A DNA stretch of 64,000 nucleotides, from the NCBI GenBank assembly GCA_023374045.1, contig CM041776.1, positions 44,212,171 through 44,276,170 on the forward strand, given 5' to 3'. This document shows positions 10,891 through 21,056 of this stretch, piece after piece (position 1 is the stretch's first letter; each line of letters begins with the position of its first letter). The position numbers and the translations under genes are program-made. The stretch is from Limonium bicolor (taxonomy: Eukaryota > Streptophyta > Magnoliopsida > Caryophyllales > Plumbaginaceae). The notes under the pieces are model-generated. The model searched no databases. It saw only the letters and a program-made list of their open reading frames with translations, and was not told the origin of the DNA.

Positions 10891-10986
10891 GGCGTGTAAC
10901 ACCAACGAGATAAGTAATGTGATGAGGTAGTTTTCCGCTGCAGATTATTGTAAGTGTGTTATTGTTGGATGGGGTGTTACAAAAAG

Positions 10987-11014
10987 TGGTATCAGAGCGA
11001 AGTATCGCTCTGAT
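10987..11014 (+). promoter_or_regulatory. E2 primer binding site within a hairpin
   Basis: TGGTATCAGAGC (10987-10998), five bases after the LTR, is the plant initiator-Met tRNA primer site. The bases ATCAGAGCG at 10991-10999 are complementary to CGCTCTGAT at 11006-11014, so most of the site can fold on itself. Confidence 0.93.
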
Positions 11015-11783
11015 GACTGAATTACCGAGCTTAGGAAGTACCGAGTTAGGATTTAAGTACTTTGGGTTAAGGGTTGAGTGATAGCGTGAGAGATACGCTA
11101 GTTAGGAACTACCAGTGACTACTGGAAACCTACAATATCCATCCCACCCTCCACAATCCCTGTTTTATAACTTGGGCAACAATGCCAGAGAGATGAAAGT
11201 CCTCTCATACTCGGGAATACCCGATCTGGCTGTTATTAAGTACCTCCAAAGGTACGGAGAACCTGTCATACGGTAGATCCCGAAAACTGGGAATCCCGGA
11301 GACGGTCTCCATCAGAATGATGTTAACCGCATTTAATAGCGAAGAATGAAGGATTTTGTGTATAAGAGAATAGAATTTCTGGCAACCTGGGTCGACATGC
11401 CGAGCAGTCGAGTATGACCAGCTTGCAACGCACCGACCGTGCAACAGGCAGGAAATGGATTAATGGAACCCGAGACGAGTGTCTACGGGACCACAGTTGA
11501 TAAATAATACACCAACGGTATATCAACCGACAAGGGAACTACAACGTAGTGCCCAAGTACGTGGGACGAGCTACAAAGAGAATACAATACTAAGAAGAGG
11601 GGGTCTCCCAGAATGGGAAACACCCTAATTAATGATTATCATGTGAAGACAGTGAGAAGTCACCTAGAGGAGTTGTTATCAAGACAGTAAGATCAGTGAG
11701 GGCCAACAAGGCCACTGATAACAGTGCAAATAAAAACAATACCACAACCGGTATGTGTTAAACCGATAGCCAGTTAGCATGGC

Positions 11784-11803
11784 GCACTTGCCATAGCAAG
11801 TGC
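11784..11803 (+). promoter_or_regulatory. 20-base palindrome downstream of the E2 primer site
   Basis: GCACTTGCCATAGCAAGTGC, 8-bp arms, about 800 bp after the 5' LTR. It is identical in E7 (39804-39823) and a perfect palindrome in E6 (53949-53968). Its position suggests an RNA dimerisation or packaging site, by analogy with retroviral leaders. Confidence 0.6.
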
Positions 11804-14463
11804 TGCTATAACAGGGCTGTTCGAGAATTTATAACCACTACGAAGTACTTGGTAAAGTACCACGAAGTTAAGTGTGAACATTATAACCATGGAAGGGCTT
11901 AACAGCCTGACCTTTATAATTGGATATACACCAGTCAGCAAGAAGCTAGACTTGGTTAAGGTAAGAAGATGTTGTGAAACCATGAAAATTTTTCTTTAAA
12001 CCAGATTTTCACAAACCCTTTTCTTTTCAAACCAGATTTTCTTTCAAACCAACACTTCTTTCCAACCTTCTTTTAAACCAAGCCAGTAAAACCAAGGACA
12101 GTTGACGAGGATACAACGACGGATAAACTTTCCCTCGATTAAGTTCGGGAAGCAAGGAATGAATATTGTCACGGGACAATATAAGGGAGTTGACAACAGA
12201 AGTACTTCACCTAGGCGTGTGACGGACACTACGAGTGTACCAACTGAATTGTGGGACGACCGCACTCCGATAGGAGCTTGTGGGCCTGACAGACCTACTT
12301 ATGGGTTAGTTGGGTAGGTAGCAATGTATCAGTATGGTACCCCACATATGTATACGAGTAGAGTCCGAAACACGGGAAGTAGTCGACTCCGTACTACGGT
12401 CAGCAGTATAAACAAACAAGAGCTAAGGATTACAAGGAATAGTTGAAGCTAAGGAACTCAGTTAAGCTAACTAGACTAAAAGAGTCAGTGAATTCATTTT
12501 CAAGGAAATGTTTAAGAGTCAGGAAGTGCGAAGAGCACTGACTATGTAAAGACATCGTATATATCTTAAGGATCCTCAGGGATAAACATGATAGCTGGAA
12601 CGGTGACCTAGCTGTACATGGCAAGTAGATGACTAATGTGGACACATTAATGTGCAATGAACGGATGAAAATCCCAGAATGAGTACTTACACTACTATGA
12701 AATGTTGATCTTCACAGAAGAAGATAATAAGCCATTAAGAACGCGAACGGCGTGGCTAACTCAATATATCAATAAGTGTGAACTAAATGTAAAAGCATAA
12801 CTTAGCAACACCCAGGAGCAATCCTTGAAGGGTGTTCGCATCAACAATTGTTGCACGAAATGCATGACAGAAACACAGGGTTGAAACTAACACCCAGTTT
12901 AGACATAAGTTGTCAGGAGACGGACTGACAATCCTAAAGGGCATCCCATGAAAGGAAACGTGATGCAACGACTTGTCATGGAGCCCAATATAATATCCAA
13001 ACCATGTAATATTGACAGAGAAGTACATGTGTGTGGACAGCCTACAATGAGCCCAGCTCAAGGCAAATAAGGCTAAGCCATAAGCAAGATATGTTATATA
13101 AATTCGATTGATGGTAGAAGTTTATGTTGTATAAGTGAATAGAGTGGTAAACGAACCACTGCATTAAGATGGGGATACCTCTCGATATTGTGACACCGCA
13201 GGAGCGGTAGTTATGTGAATCAAGTTCAAGAAATATGTTAAGGATGGACGATGTTATTATTGAAAGAGAGCAATTAGCTTAGTAGTATGTGTATAAAGTG
13301 AAGCACCTGGCTGAATAATGCCGGCTTGACGCGAACGATCGATGCTCAAGGAGCATTCAGTAGTCATCCAAAGGAGGGATGAACCATAATGTGAATAATG
13401 TAAGTTTATGTGTGGAAGTTGAGGTGACAGTAGATACGATATAAGCTGATGTTATACAGGGAGTAAGAGCACGGTGCGCAACAAGCGACCGTTGTATAAG
13501 TGTTGTTAAACGATAATGTAACAGATAAGACCAGTTATGAGTTAAACTTAGTAGAGATGCAAGATAAGCGATGTTAAACAGACTGGGCAATAAGCTAGTG
13601 GTAGGTACTGTGTGATGAGGAACTCAGTGTGAATTCCATGGCGAATCGCATAAGGGATTATTGTCAAGAGTTTACGCCTCTGCACTCTGTATGACTGAGT
13701 GTTTTGGTATTGCACTTGCGCAGTAATGACCGAGTGGATAGCTAGGAATTGGAAACATGTTAATTATGGAGGAATAATGTTTAATGGCCGATGCATAGGA
13801 AATGCAAGGCCGCACCAATAAAAAAAAAAGTACTTGTACAGTAAGTGACATGATTAACAGTAAGTGACTACAGTAGCACTAACTGCCAAATATCGGTATG
13901 AAATATACCCCAAATGTTGTAAATAGCTGAGAGAGCACTACACACTAGGTAGTAGCTCAATCTCAACGACAATAAGCCGGAAATGAACAAGTCAATCATT
14001 GTGAAATACATAGCTGTATACACAGTAAATTATCATGGAAGTGGATAGGAAGTTTATAACTCACCGAATTCGCTAACGGTAAGAGATACCACGCGTCGGT
14101 TGAGAAACCATTGTTACCAAGATAAAGGTGACAATTGGGGATATACAATACAGTAAGAATAACAAAAGGAGCAATTAAGCTCTACAGATATTAGAGTTTC
14201 GCAGCAGAAACTAGTGAGCCAGTGATTCAAGCGTTGAATGTACATGGTAAACACGAGTGAATGGCTAATTATTAACGCCTAGAAGCCTAACAGACCAGAA
14301 TCGAAACCAACTAAGAGTTTAAACAAACTCCAATGCGAATTCTTGGTTAGGGACTAAACCGCCAATATGGTTAGATCCTTAATCAGAATCCATTGTGTAA
14401 TAGACCGCGTGGAAGTTAAAACACTTCACGACGGCAGAACATTTAAGCCAATGTTTAGTGATT

Positions 14464-14498
14464 GATTACGTGGGCGTAATCCCTTTTAAGGGGGTAGA
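14464..14498 (+). promoter_or_regulatory. E2 internal polypurine tract with hairpin
   Basis: Palindrome GATTACGTGGGCGTAATC (14464-14481) followed by AAGGGGGTAGA (14488-14498), nearly the same purine tract as at the 3' end but 1.34 kb upstream. Also present in E7, E6 and E1. Confidence 0.65.
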
Positions 14499-15096
14499 GC
14501 GCAAAACCACTTAGTGTATATTACCGTACAAGTGTACGTAGTGTATGTGATTTATATTGTGCATAGCACAAAATTATATTATTGTTTGATGATTGGTGTG
14601 TGTGTTACGTAAACATACACATTCATTCATGGTTTAATTGTGGTAATTGCGCACAAAAGATGCGAATACCATTGTAATAAGTGTGTGTGTCTGTTAACAG
14701 TTGTGTGTCATAGTACAAGTGTGGGGAGTAGAGAAACTCCCGGGGGAACAAAAGCCCCGACAGTGTATAAATGTAAAACCAGGTGTTGTATTTTGATAAA
14801 ATATATGTGTATATATATATATATATATTATATAGTGATTCATAAAAGGGCATGATACCGACATAGAACCTAGTGAGAATAAGATTCCCTAGGCAATAGG
14901 ATTAAAGTGAATGAGGCAACTGATAGACGGAGCTCTATCCCTTGGAGATGTTATGATCATGACTAAAATGATTTAAAAGATAGAAAATTGGAAATGAGTG
15001 ATTTAATTGATGTTTGAAAATGAGTGGGAGGTGGAACTTGATTTGCATGCGATCAGGGAAGCCGAACACAAATTGGGGTGGAAGGATAGTTCAACA

Positions 15097-15115
15097 CTGA
15101 TGCTGATCACATCAG
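15097..15115 (+). promoter_or_regulatory. Conserved CTGATG/CATCAG palindrome (E2)
   Basis: CTGATG and CATCAG flank a TGATCA core. It lies within a block of roughly 120 bp that stays recognisable in E1, E6, E7 and E8 although no protein is encoded. Confidence 0.55.
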
Positions 15116-15487
15116 GGTTGGATGACTCTTGAAACTCCCTATAAGTGGTCACAAATAACCACGCTAATAAAAGAAGCAAAGAGCTTAAGTTGGACTTGGA
15201 GTTGTGTGTGTTTTCAAAAGGATTTTCAGTTGGTATTTATAAAACGTTGATAGATACTTTACATAATTAAAGTTCTCTTACTTAACCTCACAAGGAAATT
15301 TTAAATTTAAGTGATTGTTTTAATCTCCCAAAGGCACGGGGACGGAAGGTGTCCATCGCGACCGGGTTCTGCGGGATCACAGTGTGTATGTAAAAGATAT
15401 TTTTGATTGTTATATGTGCTATGACATGTTGTGTGGTATGTGTAATAAATGTTATTTTGACCTTGATCTCCTAAAAGTGTATGCTAT

Positions 15488-15724
15488 TGAGACCTATGAG
15501 TCTAAATGTGTTGTGTTACATAGACTAAGTGTCTGAAGACTGTTTGTTATGGGGACCTATGGTCCAAAGGTTGTGATGTTACCCAAGACCAGTGAGTCCA
15601 AGGGGTTGTTATGTATGTGTAAGTGTTGTTAAGATACCCGGACCATAGAGTCCGAGGTTATCATGTGGATATGTTATGTTATGTGTGGATGTGAATGTGT
15701 TGCCCGGACCATTAAGTCCGAGGT
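15488..15724 (+). repeat. Ladder of small GGACC...GTCC hairpins (E2)
   Basis: Six short units of the form (G/A)GACC-N5-6-GTC(C/T)(G/A)AGG follow one another near 15491, 15523, 15551, 15584, 15638 and 15703. Each can form a stem of 4-6 bp. E7 has the same series (43468-43700) and E8 a version on the other strand (60400-60515). Confidence 0.6.
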
Positions 15725-15805
15725 TGTGATGTAAAGTGTGTTTGGTTATGGAAGTTTATTTCCAAGTGATTCCTGTGTTCTAATCTAATGATGTGTGAAA
15801 AGTGT

Positions 15806-15840
15806 GAACTTCGAGGACGAAGTTCTTTAAGGGGGGTAGA
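15806..15840 (+). promoter_or_regulatory. E2 3' polypurine tract with hairpin
   Basis: GAACTTCG / CGAAGTTC with loop AGGA (15806-15825), then TTAAGGGGGGTAGA (tract 15829-15840) directly before the 3' LTR. The stem overlaps the relic codons of the polyprotein tail. Confidence 0.88.
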
Positions 15841-15841
15841 T

Positions 15842-17565
15842 TGAAATACCCCAAACCTTGATATGTTGCTAACATTTAACTATGGTATGTAAAGGCTAAA
15901 AAGTGCCTTGGAAACATCAGTGAACAATTTAAACCACAGTAAATGCAATAAAGCACTAAGATACAGTTTGAGCAAAAACATGCTCTAAGCTATGAGTGAA
16001 CTTGGTTAGGACCCAAAGAGCCTACCAAGACTTAATAACATTTAATTATGACTTTATAGGGCTAATTAAGTCCTTAGCAAACCTTGGTAGACAATGAAAC
16101 CAAACAAAACATAATAAATACCTTAAAGTCAATAAGAGCAAAAATGTGCTCTAAGCTTGGAATAAATTTGTATAAGACCTAATGGTCATACCTATACCTT
16201 ATAAATATGTTAATGAACATATTAAATCAATTACCAAGAAAACCAAGCTTGAAAACAAGTTAAAACACAAATGTGCTTTAAGAAGTCTTAAAGCACGTTT
16301 TTGAAAATTGTCTTGTAAATGAGTTTTGAATGGCTAAATGTCCATCATTACTCTTAATTAACATGTGTACTATATAGTATCACATTTGGGTGGCTATATC
16401 AATGGGAAATCAAAAATTTCACTTCTATGTGCCTTAGTTTGTGAATAGTAACTTTATAAGCTAGTTTGTAACATATAATGTTATAAGTAATTAAATGGTC
16501 GACAAAGACTATTATACCTCCTAGGCATAGGGGCCGGTTTTTCATGGTGTGAGTCACCAACATGTAAAAGAAATCAAATAAGTGAAGTAAAACTTAAAGT
16601 AAAGTACTTTTGCTTTATAAGTTACAAATATCTTCTTAAAGCAAACTTACCTCATTTCTCTCATTCCTTTCTCCATTTCACACGGCTCCACTCTCTTCTT
16701 CCTCTCTTCTTCTTGTTCTCTCTCGGTAATACACAATACCACCATGGAAGTCCATCTTTGACCACATGTAAAACCTAGCTCACTTAACCAAATCAAGAAC
16801 AAACACCACCATTCTCTTAGTTAAGCCAAGCTCTACAATCTTGTCTTTTCAAAACTACAAAACCTCCATTTCGGTGCCAAGGGAAACCACCATGGGAGGA
16901 GCTTGAGCTCACCTTTTCACATATTCATGTTCTCCTTTGCTTCAAGGTAAGGAAACTCAAAGAAAATCCATGTTTCCTCCATGTTTTCATGTTGACCGAA
17001 AATTCACCTCACCATGGTGTATTTACCTTGCTTGTTTTAGCTTCATTTGAATCTTCCAAGGGCTAGGAGGAGTCCTCTCTTGATACTTGTTCAAGTTCTC
17101 TTCCAATTCCAAGGTAAAACAATTACCTTAATGTGTTAAAACAATATGTGTAACTAGGGTTTACAATGAGATGAAGCATAATGCTTGAATACTCATTCTA
17201 TTATTTGTACATTGTTTAGAAGTTGACAAACAACCAAATGCCCCACCGGTTTTACAAGGAAACAAGAAAGAAGTTGTGAGGAAAAAGAGGTAAACAAGCT
17301 ATCTCAATGTAGTTTAAATGCCTTAGGAAAAATGAGCTTGATTTGCTTAATAAAATACCTAAGGAGCCAATGGCAAATGAGCTAGCAAAATGCTCTCAAG
17401 GAGTTTATTAAAGGAATATGTATTGTTGGGTGTATTTGCAGGTCAAAGGCATTAGTATGTGGGAAATTCAGTGTTTATGGTTTATGTTATTTAAGGGCCT
17501 AAGAGCCATGTTATCTAAGGGCCTAAGTGCCAAGCAATTTAAGTTATGCACTATATTGTGATGTA
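15842..17565 (+). repeat. E2 3' LTR, first 1.7 kb
   Basis: Same sequence as 6365 to about 8101. It breaks off at the run of N, so the palindrome array and LTR end are not seen. Confidence 0.95.
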
Positions 17566-18065
17566 NNNNNNNNNNNNNNNNNNNNNNNNNNNNNNNNNNN
17601 NNNNNNNNNNNNNNNNNNNNNNNNNNNNNNNNNNNNNNNNNNNNNNNNNNNNNNNNNNNNNNNNNNNNNNNNNNNNNNNNNNNNNNNNNNNNNNNNNNNN
17701 NNNNNNNNNNNNNNNNNNNNNNNNNNNNNNNNNNNNNNNNNNNNNNNNNNNNNNNNNNNNNNNNNNNNNNNNNNNNNNNNNNNNNNNNNNNNNNNNNNNN
17801 NNNNNNNNNNNNNNNNNNNNNNNNNNNNNNNNNNNNNNNNNNNNNNNNNNNNNNNNNNNNNNNNNNNNNNNNNNNNNNNNNNNNNNNNNNNNNNNNNNNN
17901 NNNNNNNNNNNNNNNNNNNNNNNNNNNNNNNNNNNNNNNNNNNNNNNNNNNNNNNNNNNNNNNNNNNNNNNNNNNNNNNNNNNNNNNNNNNNNNNNNNNN
18001 NNNNNNNNNNNNNNNNNNNNNNNNNNNNNNNNNNNNNNNNNNNNNNNNNNNNNNNNNNNNNNNNN
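17566..18065. other. Assembly gap of 500 N
   Basis: Exactly 500 unknown bases, a typical fixed-size scaffold gap. E2 sequence stops on the left and E3 sequence starts on the right, so the true length and the junction are unknown. Confidence 1.
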
Positions 18066-18854
18066 TAATAATGGGAATGGGTATACCAATTTAAAGAAAC
18101 CAAAATAATGTATTAGAATTGTAGTTGTGAAAGTTTGGGTATGTGTGAACAAGCATGTGGATTGTAGGCCTTAGAGCCAAAGAATTGTGTATGTGTATTG
18201 ATATTGTGTTTTGAGGAGGAGTAATGATGTATTAAGATTGCTTTGTATTGCTGGTAGGACCCTTGTATGGGTGTGGCTAGAATAGGAATGATTTTGGTGA
18301 TAATGGGTATGTGTGGATAAGTGAGGATTGTAGGCGAACTATGGCAAAATTTTAGTAGGAATATGTACATTTGTGGATGACTTGGTGAATGGGAGAACCA
18401 AGATGTGTATTGGGTTTATTAGAGATGTTTAGTAACCATGGAATGGTAGTAGTGGTATGTGAATAAAAGAGTGTAAAATCTGTAGCAAGAAGTGTAGAAA
18501 ATGCATTGTAGAAACTAGGAAAAATTAGTGTGCAAGATTTGGTAAAAGAGAGTTGACTTGGGTATAGATCTATGTAGTTGCTTGGAAATGAATTGGAATG
18601 GTAAGATGGCATTAGAACAAAGTGCAAAATGCAAAGAGGAGTGTAAGAATGCACAAGTGTGCAAAGTATGAAAATGGTAGTGGGAATTTGTAGAGATTGA
18701 GCTAGAAGTTGAGTAAGTATGGGACCATGGATTTAAGGAGTTTTAGTGAGTGTTTAAATATGTACAAAACATGTGGAAAGAGCATGGAATGATTGGAGGT
18801 GGATTAAGGATTGAATTGGGGTTGAAAAATGATGTATGTTGCAGGTTTTAGCAG

Positions 18855-19036
18855 GGTCCGGGACCTAGTCCTTGGACAAAGTCCCGGACCACCCCATTAA
18901 AATAGGCCGAGAGTTCACCCTGCACCTGGTCCGGGACTTGGGATATGGACAAGGTCCCGGACCACCCATGAAAATTCACCCGAGAGTCTGGCAATGTATT
19001 GGTCCGGGACTTAAGATAGGGACCAAGTCCCAGACC
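18855..19036 (+). repeat. Phased palindrome array of E3 (3 copies)
   Basis: Interrupted palindromes at 18855-18890, 18928-18963 and 19001-19036, exactly 73 bp apart. Arms are GGTCCGGGAC / GTCCCGGACC; the third copy has one change in the right arm. Same design as E2 with different sequence. Confidence 0.92.
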
Positions 19037-20159
19037 ACCCCCAGAATTCAGCAGAGAGTGTTTTTAAGGGTTCTAAACATGGGGAATTGATTGGTAATGG
19101 TTTTAGAAGTTGTTAAGGCCTTGTTTGGTGATATTTAAAGGTCCTAATAAGTGTAAACAAGTGTAGGAAATGAATGGGAAGTAAGGACATAGTTTGACAT
19201 GAGCGAAACTAAGTATACCGGGATAACGGGATAAGTACGGGAGTAGTAATTACTTGTGTATTGTATGAACCTAGTATTAATAACAATGTTGGAAACATTA
19301 TCAGTGGACCAAGTGTGAACCAAGGAACAAGGGAACACACGGTGAAGCTAACCCCGGTGAAAGGTATGATTTTCTCATGCCCCGTATGCTGACCGAGTTA
19401 CGTTGATTTGTGTGCTGTATGCCGGCTAATCAAGACTAAAGCATGAAAACGGTTTATTACCTTTCATTGTACGTCTTGTTGTATGTTGTATGAACTAACC
19501 TTTCTTGATTGATTGTGTGGCCTCACTTAGTGCGCAGACCGACTCATAGATGAGTCTCCTTGTGTAGTGACTCGTAGTAAGAGTCATGTTGTGAACTAAT
19601 GGAACCGTAACAACGCACTAAACTTATAAACCAATAATGTTAATGAAAACCAATGAACTCACTCGAATGTGAAAGAGTGCACAGGAGTAGTAACCTCTCG
19701 ATAACGGAAGGAGAACCAAAATGTATAATCCACAAACAATAAGTAGTGGAAGTATATAAACAAACTCTACTAGAGGAATTAATGTTGGTGCAAGTCATGA
19801 ACCATGAGAGTAGTAAAGAATGATGAGGGATCTCTAAACCCCTTAGCAAATTAGTCGACCCACTATGAGAGGCCCGACTGATGTAAGTAATGTCCCGAAT
19901 ATGAGAGTATTCGATACGTTGGGGAAACCCTTAAACCTGAGAATACTAGACGGTAGTAATTCCCTAAGCTAGTGGAGGTTATCAAGAGAGATACTTCTAG
20001 GCTAATCCATGAGATTGTAAGATACTCCATGAGAGGAGTGTTGGAAATTTGAGTAGTCCGGTAGAAATGGACAATTGTATATTTGAGGAGCTAAGTGTAT
20101 AGCCTTCGAATTGTAGGCCCGGTGGCGAGTCTTGTGTATGACTCCGCCCAGAGACCCAA

Positions 20160-20435
20160 GTAATGGGTATTGAGTATTGCGTAAGTATGAGTATGTAATG
20201 AGTACCGAGTATTGAGTATGTATGAGTAAGTATTGAGTATGAATGAGTAAGTACAGAGTATTGAGCAGTGAGTATGCACAAGTATAGTAACGAGTATGGA
20301 GTAAGGAGTGTGTACGAGTAAGGGTATGAGCATGGAGTGATGAGTATGTAAGAGTAAAGTAATGAGTAACAAGTGAGGAGCAGGTACAAGTAGAGTAACG
20401 AATATCGAACAACCACAAAGTAGCAATGAGTAAGT
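20160..20435 (+). repeat. GAGTA-rich minisatellite in E3
   Basis: Many short imperfect units of GAGTA, GAGTATGA and GAGTAAGTA. Overlapping minus-strand frames of 111-139 codons here are by-products of the repeat. E4 and E6 LTRs have short repeats of related type at a similar place. Confidence 0.75.
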
Positions 20436-20946
20436 AACTAATACGAACGGTCGACTATCGAATTGTCTTCCTTAGTAGATATTGAACCTTGTATGTGTAT
20501 GTAATTATTGTTGAATGTATTGTGTGGTAATTGTATGCATGTATGCATGTAAAATGAACTCCATGTATATCCGACCCAAAGTAGTCGGCGTACCGCGGTT
20601 AGCACGCGGTATATGCGAATTTCATATGCAGCGTAAGCTGACCCCCTAGGGGGACCGTTTTTAGTGTGCAGGTATTCGAAGCTGACCACCGTTCGAGAGA
20701 GTAAGACGGGGACTGCTACATAAGCATGGGTAGTTGAGTAAAAGGAATTGTATTTGTAACGTATTACGAATTTGGAAGTCTAAGCTGTATCGGTAATGTA
20801 AGGATTGTAGTATACTCGGTATAGTAATGTAGTGGAGTTGTAATTGGATTATGGTTGAGTATGCAATGGGAAGTATTGTATTGTGTAGAGTACTCGGTAT
20901 GTTCATATTCATCAGACCGATAGTATATAGAATTGTAACTCGCCTT

Positions 20947-20968
20947 GTTAGTCACGTGGGTGACTAAC
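20947..20968 (+). promoter_or_regulatory. Conserved stem-loop near the LTR 3' end (E3)
   Basis: GTTAGTCAC / GTGACTAAC around a 4-base loop. Compared with E2 the stem has one changed base pair (C-G to T-A), a paired substitution. Confidence 0.7.
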
Positions 20969-21056
20969 GGCATTGTACACCCGCCGTTGAGTATGTAATG
21001 TCCGCTGCGAAGGTAAGTATTGTACAGTAATGACGGTATTAGCAGTAGGGGTGTTA

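Larger units (their letters stand above)
6365..10981 (+). repeat. E2 5' LTR (4617 bp)
   Basis: Starts TGAAATACCCCAAACC and ends GGGGTGTTACA, so it has canonical TG...CA ends. Its first 1.7 kb match 15842-17565 almost base for base; the differences are mostly one-base changes in homopolymer runs. In order it carries a TATA/pyrimidine promoter, splice-like leader signals, four phased palindromes, a second donor/acceptor-like pair, and a stem-loop about 90 bp before the end. This is unusually long for an LTR. Confidence 0.95.
10982..15841 (+). other. E2 internal domain, non-coding
   Basis: About 4.86 kb with no frame that matches a retroelement protein. It matches E7 38973-43820 closely along its length and E6 49776-54908 in blocks (opposite strand). 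Conserved non-coding marks include the primer hairpin, a 20-base palindrome at 11784, an internal polypurine tract at 14488, a CTGATG palindrome at 15097, a ladder of small hairpins at 15488-15724, and the 3' polypurine tract. The last codon-like tail before that tract can be read as Asn-Phe-Glu-Asp-Glu-Val-Leu, the usual C-terminus of Tekay-type polyproteins, so the element descends from a coding one. Confidence 0.85.
6365..17565 (+). mobile_element. E2: non-coding LARD-type LTR retrotransposon, cut by the assembly gap
   Basis: A near-complete plus-strand element: 5' LTR (6365-10981), primer binding site, 4860 bp of internal DNA, polypurine tract, and the first 1.7 kb of the 3' LTR (15842-17565) before the gap. 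The internal part has no gag, protease, reverse transcriptase or integrase frame; its longest frames are under 100 codons. Long LTRs around a conserved non-coding core fit the LARD class, which depends on proteins from another element. It is inserted in E1 with left flank AATAC; the right flank lies in or beyond the gap. It belongs to the same family as E7. Confidence 0.92.
18066..21056 (+). mobile_element. E3: LTR of a related family, 5' end lost in the gap
   Basis: About 3 kb of plus-strand LTR ending GGGGTGTTACA at 21056. It shares with the E2 LTR the order palindrome array, donor-like GGTGAAAG/GTATG (19363), CCCCCTAGGGGG plus acceptor-like GTGTGCAG (20671), GAGAGTAAGACGGGG, and the terminal stem-loop, but most of the sequence is different. 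No primer site follows: the next base belongs to E4 integrase. It may be a solo LTR or a 3' LTR inserted in E4 (right flank AAGAT); the other end is in or beyond the gap. Confidence 0.8.

Noticed and set aside
17468..18152. Reading frames of 182-211 codons across 17468-18152
   Set aside because: They run through the 500 N and consist of unknown residues.
19997..20426. Three overlapping minus-strand frames of 111-139 codons
   Set aside because: They translate the GAGTA minisatellite; the Tyr/Ser/Leu-rich peptides are low complexity.
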